From contig DATEAK010000328.1 of assembly GCA_035288405.1 (NCBI GenBank), positions 1-7,634 on the forward strand: DNA of 7,634 bases. The letters run 5' to 3'. Positions 5,623 to 7,634 of this stretch are shown piece after piece. The notes under the pieces are model-generated. The model ran no database searches. It saw only the letters and a list, made by a program, of their open reading frames with translations, and was not told the origin of the DNA. The stretch comes from JACPSX01 sp035288405 [NCBI: bacterium] (lineage in GTDB: Bacteria; JACPSX01). A program made the position numbers and the translations under genes. Position 1 is the first letter of the stretch, and each line of letters starts with the position of its first letter.

Positions 5623-6342
5623 ATGATGGAAGCCAAGAGCAAATTCTTATCCTCCAATTCCCTTTTAGGGGCCATTGGGCCGAAGTACCCCGAGATCATC
5701 GCTCTCACCGGGGCGGGCGGCAAGACGAGCACCATGCTGCAACTCGCGCGGGCGGCGTATGCCGCGGGCATGGGGGTGCTGGTAACGGTAACAACGAAAA
5801 TCTACGAGTCGGATGCGGCCAGGTTCGGGCCGCTCGTGTATCGCGCGGAAGAACTCCCCGGCAAACGCCTCGCCGTCTATGTCGCCGGCAAGGACGAGTC
5901 GACGGGCAAACTGATCGGCATCGATCCGGATGCGATTCCGGACGGCTTTGACCTCGTGCTGGTGGAGGCCGACGGATCGGCCGGCAAGCCGCTGACGGCT
6001 CCGAAAGCGCACGAGCCGGTCATTCCACCATCGGCCACCACCGTTCTCGCCGTCGCTGGGCTGGACGCGCTGGGGCAACCGGTACGCGCGATGCACCGGC
6101 CGGAAGTCATCTCGGAGCTGACCGGCGCGAGTCCGGACGCCGCCGTGAGCGCCGAAGTGATAGCCGCGGTTCTGTCGCACCCGCGTGGCAACACCAAGGG
6201 CAGGCCGGCCCATGCGCGCGTCCTCTACGTTCTCAACAAGGCTGACGACGATGAGCGACTTCATCGAGCAATCGCCATCGCTGATCTCCTTGCAGGTCCT
6301 GTGCTGGTGACCTCGCACGGCCAGGTGCGCTGGTCAAAGTAG
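5623..6342 (+). CDS. yqeC: YqeC-type selenium-dependent hydroxylase accessory protein (P-loop)
   Basis: From the ATG at 5623 the product has 239 residues. The Walker A loop GAGGKTS is at 30-36 after IIALT. LVEADGSAGKPLTAPKAHEPVIP (113-135) is the hallmark of the YqeC family, and VLNKADDD (203-210) resembles a GTPase-like NKxD motif. YqeC proteins are found with selenium-dependent molybdenum hydroxylases and are thought to help assemble their cofactor; the biochemical reaction is not well established. No hydroxylase, selD or xdhC gene is present here. The open frame extends up to a GTG at 5548, but the extra 25 residues look unlike the family, and family proteins begin just before 'LL.alg...viaLtGAGGKT'. 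The gene is visibly richer in G+C than its neighbours and is followed by a broken mocA start, suggesting a transferred or rearranged block. Confidence 0.85.
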   Translation: MMEAKSKFLSSNSLLGAIGPKYPEIIALTGAGGKTSTMLQLARAAYAAGMGVLVTVTTKIYESDAARFGPLVYRAEELPGKRLAVYVAGKDESTGKLIGIDPDAIPDGFDLVLVEADGSAGKPLTAPKAHEPVIPPSATTVLAVAGLDALGQPVRAMHRPEVISELTGASPDAAVSAEVIAAVLSHPRGNTKGRPAHARVLYVLNKADDDERLHRAIAIADLLAGPVLVTSHGQVRWSK

Positions 6343-6359
6343 AGGGACGGGTTCAAGCG

Positions 6360-6470
6360 ATGATCTCCGGCATCATCCTGGCTGTAGGCGAGTCGCTCCC
6401 TCGTGGTCCAAGAGGGACATCGGACGCTGCCTTCATGATTTTTCTTGACACAAGGGTGAAAGAATGTTGA
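6360..6470 (+). pseudogene. mocA: Truncated start of a MocA-like molybdenum cofactor nucleotidyltransferase
   Basis: An ATG 17 bp after the yqeC stop opens a 36-residue frame beginning MISGIILAVGES. This matches the N-terminus of MocA/MobA-type nucleotidyltransferases ('MisgIILAAGeSsRMG.pK'), in which this glycine-rich loop binds the nucleotide. Similarity stops after about residue 12. There is no RMGxxK motif, and the rest (LPRGPRGTSDAAF onwards) is unrelated before a TGA at 6468-6470. Full proteins are about 200 residues. A mocA-like gene directly after yqeC is a known arrangement in selenium-hydroxylase gene clusters, which supports the identity. The break near 6396 marks a deletion or recombination point. 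The translated stub overlaps the next gene's longest possible start by 7 bp. Confidence 0.6.
6397..6417. repeat. Inverted repeat at the mocA break point
   Basis: TCCCTC (6397-6402) and GAGGGA (6412-6417) can form a 6-bp stem with a 9-nt loop, exactly where similarity to MocA ends. The octamer AGAGGGAC at 6411-6418 also occurs at 6341-6348, beside the yqeC stop, as a direct repeat 70 bp apart. These short repeats may relate to the rearrangement. No T-tract follows, so a terminator is not supported. Confidence 0.3.
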
Positions 6471-6493
6471 AAGAAATTATCGTGAGGGTACTA

Positions 6494-7612
6494 ATGAAAT
6501 ACTCTATGCACCGCAACGTACCTTTTTTTCTTGTCCTGGCCTTCTCTCTGCTCTTCTTTTGGGGATGTGCTGACGCCGGCCCGCGGGAATTCCCTCCAGA
6601 ACGTTCGGGAGGCGCCTCCAGGAGTGGCTCTGCCGGGAAAATCACTTATATCGATGTCCACGCTCACCCGATGGGAAATATCAGATCCGCGGGAGGGATG
6701 CCGGAGGAGGACTTTCAAGGGGCCGCCCGGGCCGCCCTGGCTGCCATGGATCGGATGGGCATAGCGAAAACCATCCTCATGCCCTTTCCTTTTTTTCCGA
6801 ACCTGCCCGGTATCTTCGATATCGATGAGCTGGTCTCCCGGGTGGGGACGCAATCGGGCCGTTTTGCCTTTCTCGGAGGAGGCGGCACGCTGAATATCAT
6901 GGTTCTCCAAGCCTTCCGGGAAGGGAAGACGGACGCGGAACTGCGGAGTCGGTTCGAGGAGAAAGCTCTCCAGATCCTTTCCAAAGGTGCCGTGGGCTTC
7001 GGGGAAATGATGGCGGAACATGTCTCCCTCGGACCCGACCACTCGTATGGGGCGGTCCCTCCGGATCACCCGCTCCTCTTGCTCCTGGCCGACATCGCCG
7101 CCCGATACGATGTGCCGATCGACCTCCACATGGAGGCGGTTCCCGAGGAGATGCCCCTGCCTGAGGGTTTGAGGTCGCCGCCAAACCCTGCTTCACTGCA
7201 CGCCAACATCCCCGCCTTCGAGAGACTGCTGTCCCATAATCCGAAAGCGAAAATCATCTGGGCTCACGCCGGCTGGGATCAAACGGGGCGCAGGACCACC
7301 GCCTTGATGGCGGACCTCCTCCAGAGACATTCGAATCTCTACATGAGCATCAAGATCGGGAGGGACAGCCGACCCGAAAACAGGCCCATGAATTCCCCAG
7401 GGGAAATAAGGCCCGAGTGGCTTGCTCTGATCCGGGCGTTCCCGGACAGATTTCTTATCGGCAGCGACCAGTTTTACCTCTCCCCAAGAGCAGCGCAGCG
7501 ATTTCCCCAAAGAACGGAAGTGGTAAACGAGTTTCTCTCCGTTCTCCCTGCAGAACTGGCCCGCAAGGTGGGGTACGAGAATCCGGTTCGCCTCTTCAAG
7601 CTGGAAAAGTAA
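6494..7612 (+). CDS. Exported amidohydrolase-family protein, possible lipoprotein
   Basis: From ATG 6494 the product has 372 residues. Residues 1-25 (MKYSMHRN, then a Phe/Leu-rich core ending LFFWGC) form a signal sequence. Cys25 after Gly could be lipidated, but Phe and Trp at -3 and -2 make a poor lipobox. A charged linker of about 24 residues follows, then an Amidohydrolase_2-type barrel: IDVHAHP (53-59; Asp54, His56, His58), GFGEM (168-172; Glu171), IDLHME (209-214; His212), WAHAGWD (256-262; His258) and IGSDQFY (322-328; Asp325). These are the expected metal and catalytic residues, so the enzyme looks intact. The substrate is unknown. The start at 6494 has GAGGG 5 nt upstream. The ATG at 6464 would add ten residues and lacks as good a site. 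It resembles the upstream 351-residue amidohydrolase only at the superfamily level. Confidence 0.86.
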   Translation: MKYSMHRNVPFFLVLAFSLLFFWGCADAGPREFPPERSGGASRSGSAGKITYIDVHAHPMGNIRSAGGMPEEDFQGAARAALAAMDRMGIAKTILMPFPFFPNLPGIFDIDELVSRVGTQSGRFAFLGGGGTLNIMVLQAFREGKTDAELRSRFEEKALQILSKGAVGFGEMMAEHVSLGPDHSYGAVPPDHPLLLLLADIAARYDVPIDLHMEAVPEEMPLPEGLRSPPNPASLHANIPAFERLLSHNPKAKIIWAHAGWDQTGRRTTALMADLLQRHSNLYMSIKIGRDSRPENRPMNSPGEIRPEWLALIRAFPDRFLIGSDQFYLSPRAAQRFPQRTEVVNEFLSVLPAELARKVGYENPVRLFKLEK

Positions 7613-7634
7613 AGATCCCCGCGTACGAGGCCTG

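Noticed and set aside
5665-6318. Minus-strand open frame of 217 codons
   Set aside because: It mirrors yqeC in GC-rich DNA, where long antisense frames arise by chance.
6445-6450. TTGACA upstream of the exported amidohydrolase as a promoter
   Set aside because: No -10 box occurs within 15-19 nt, so only half of a promoter is present.
1-7634. tRNA, rRNA, CRISPR arrays, insertion sequences and phage genes
   Set aside because: No cloverleaf, repeat-spacer array, transposase motif or terminal inverted repeats were seen on either strand by eye.

Overview
The window looks like a chromosomal segment from a moderately GC-rich, free-living Gram-negative bacterium. Two products carry export signals suited to a periplasm or outer membrane: a gamma-glutamyltransferase and a possible lipoprotein amidohydrolase. 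The mix of a PaaK-type CoA ligase, IclR regulator, ACMSD-type amidohydrolase, Rieske protein and selenium-hydroxylase accessory gene recalls soil or subsurface lineages with broad aromatic or organic-acid catabolism (Desulfobacterota-, Rokubacteria- or Tectomicrobia-like). That placement is an impression from gene content; no rRNA or marker gene is present.

Left half (1-2876), all on the minus strand. The window edge cuts the N-terminal 190 residues of a phenylacetate-CoA-ligase-like adenylating enzyme. A 214-bp spacer holds a plausible promoter for it. Next comes a hicAB toxin-antitoxin locus in which hicB is intact but hicA is reduced to 33 codons by an apparent in-frame internal deletion. 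Its TAATG junction with hicB is kept. Then comes a complete gamma-glutamyltransferase gene (ggt) with a signal peptide and all main catalytic residues.

Centre (2877-5541). A divergent promoter region separates ggt from a plus-strand cluster: an IclR-family regulator, an amidohydrolase of the PF04909 superfamily, and a small Rieske [2Fe-2S] protein with an unusually long insertion between its two cluster-binding motifs. The amidohydrolase and Rieske genes are 12 bp apart with strong Shine-Dalgarno sites and surely form one operon. The IclR protein probably controls it, and a 14-bp near-palindrome just downstream of the IclR promoter is a candidate autoregulatory operator. With the CoA ligase, this suggests a catabolic locus for an aromatic or carboxylic acid, but the substrate cannot be read from the sequence.

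Right half (5542-7634). A more GC-rich block holds yqeC (selenium-dependent hydroxylase accessory P-loop protein), followed 17 bp later by the first dozen codons of a MocA-type molybdenum cofactor nucleotidyltransferase that then breaks off. This is a rearrangement scar. The last gene encodes a second, exported amidohydrolase with a complete set of likely metal ligands.

The window is a mosaic with two gene remnants (hicA and mocA). Nothing in it proves a wholly new system. The most distinctive element is the IclR / amidohydrolase / long-insert Rieske module.
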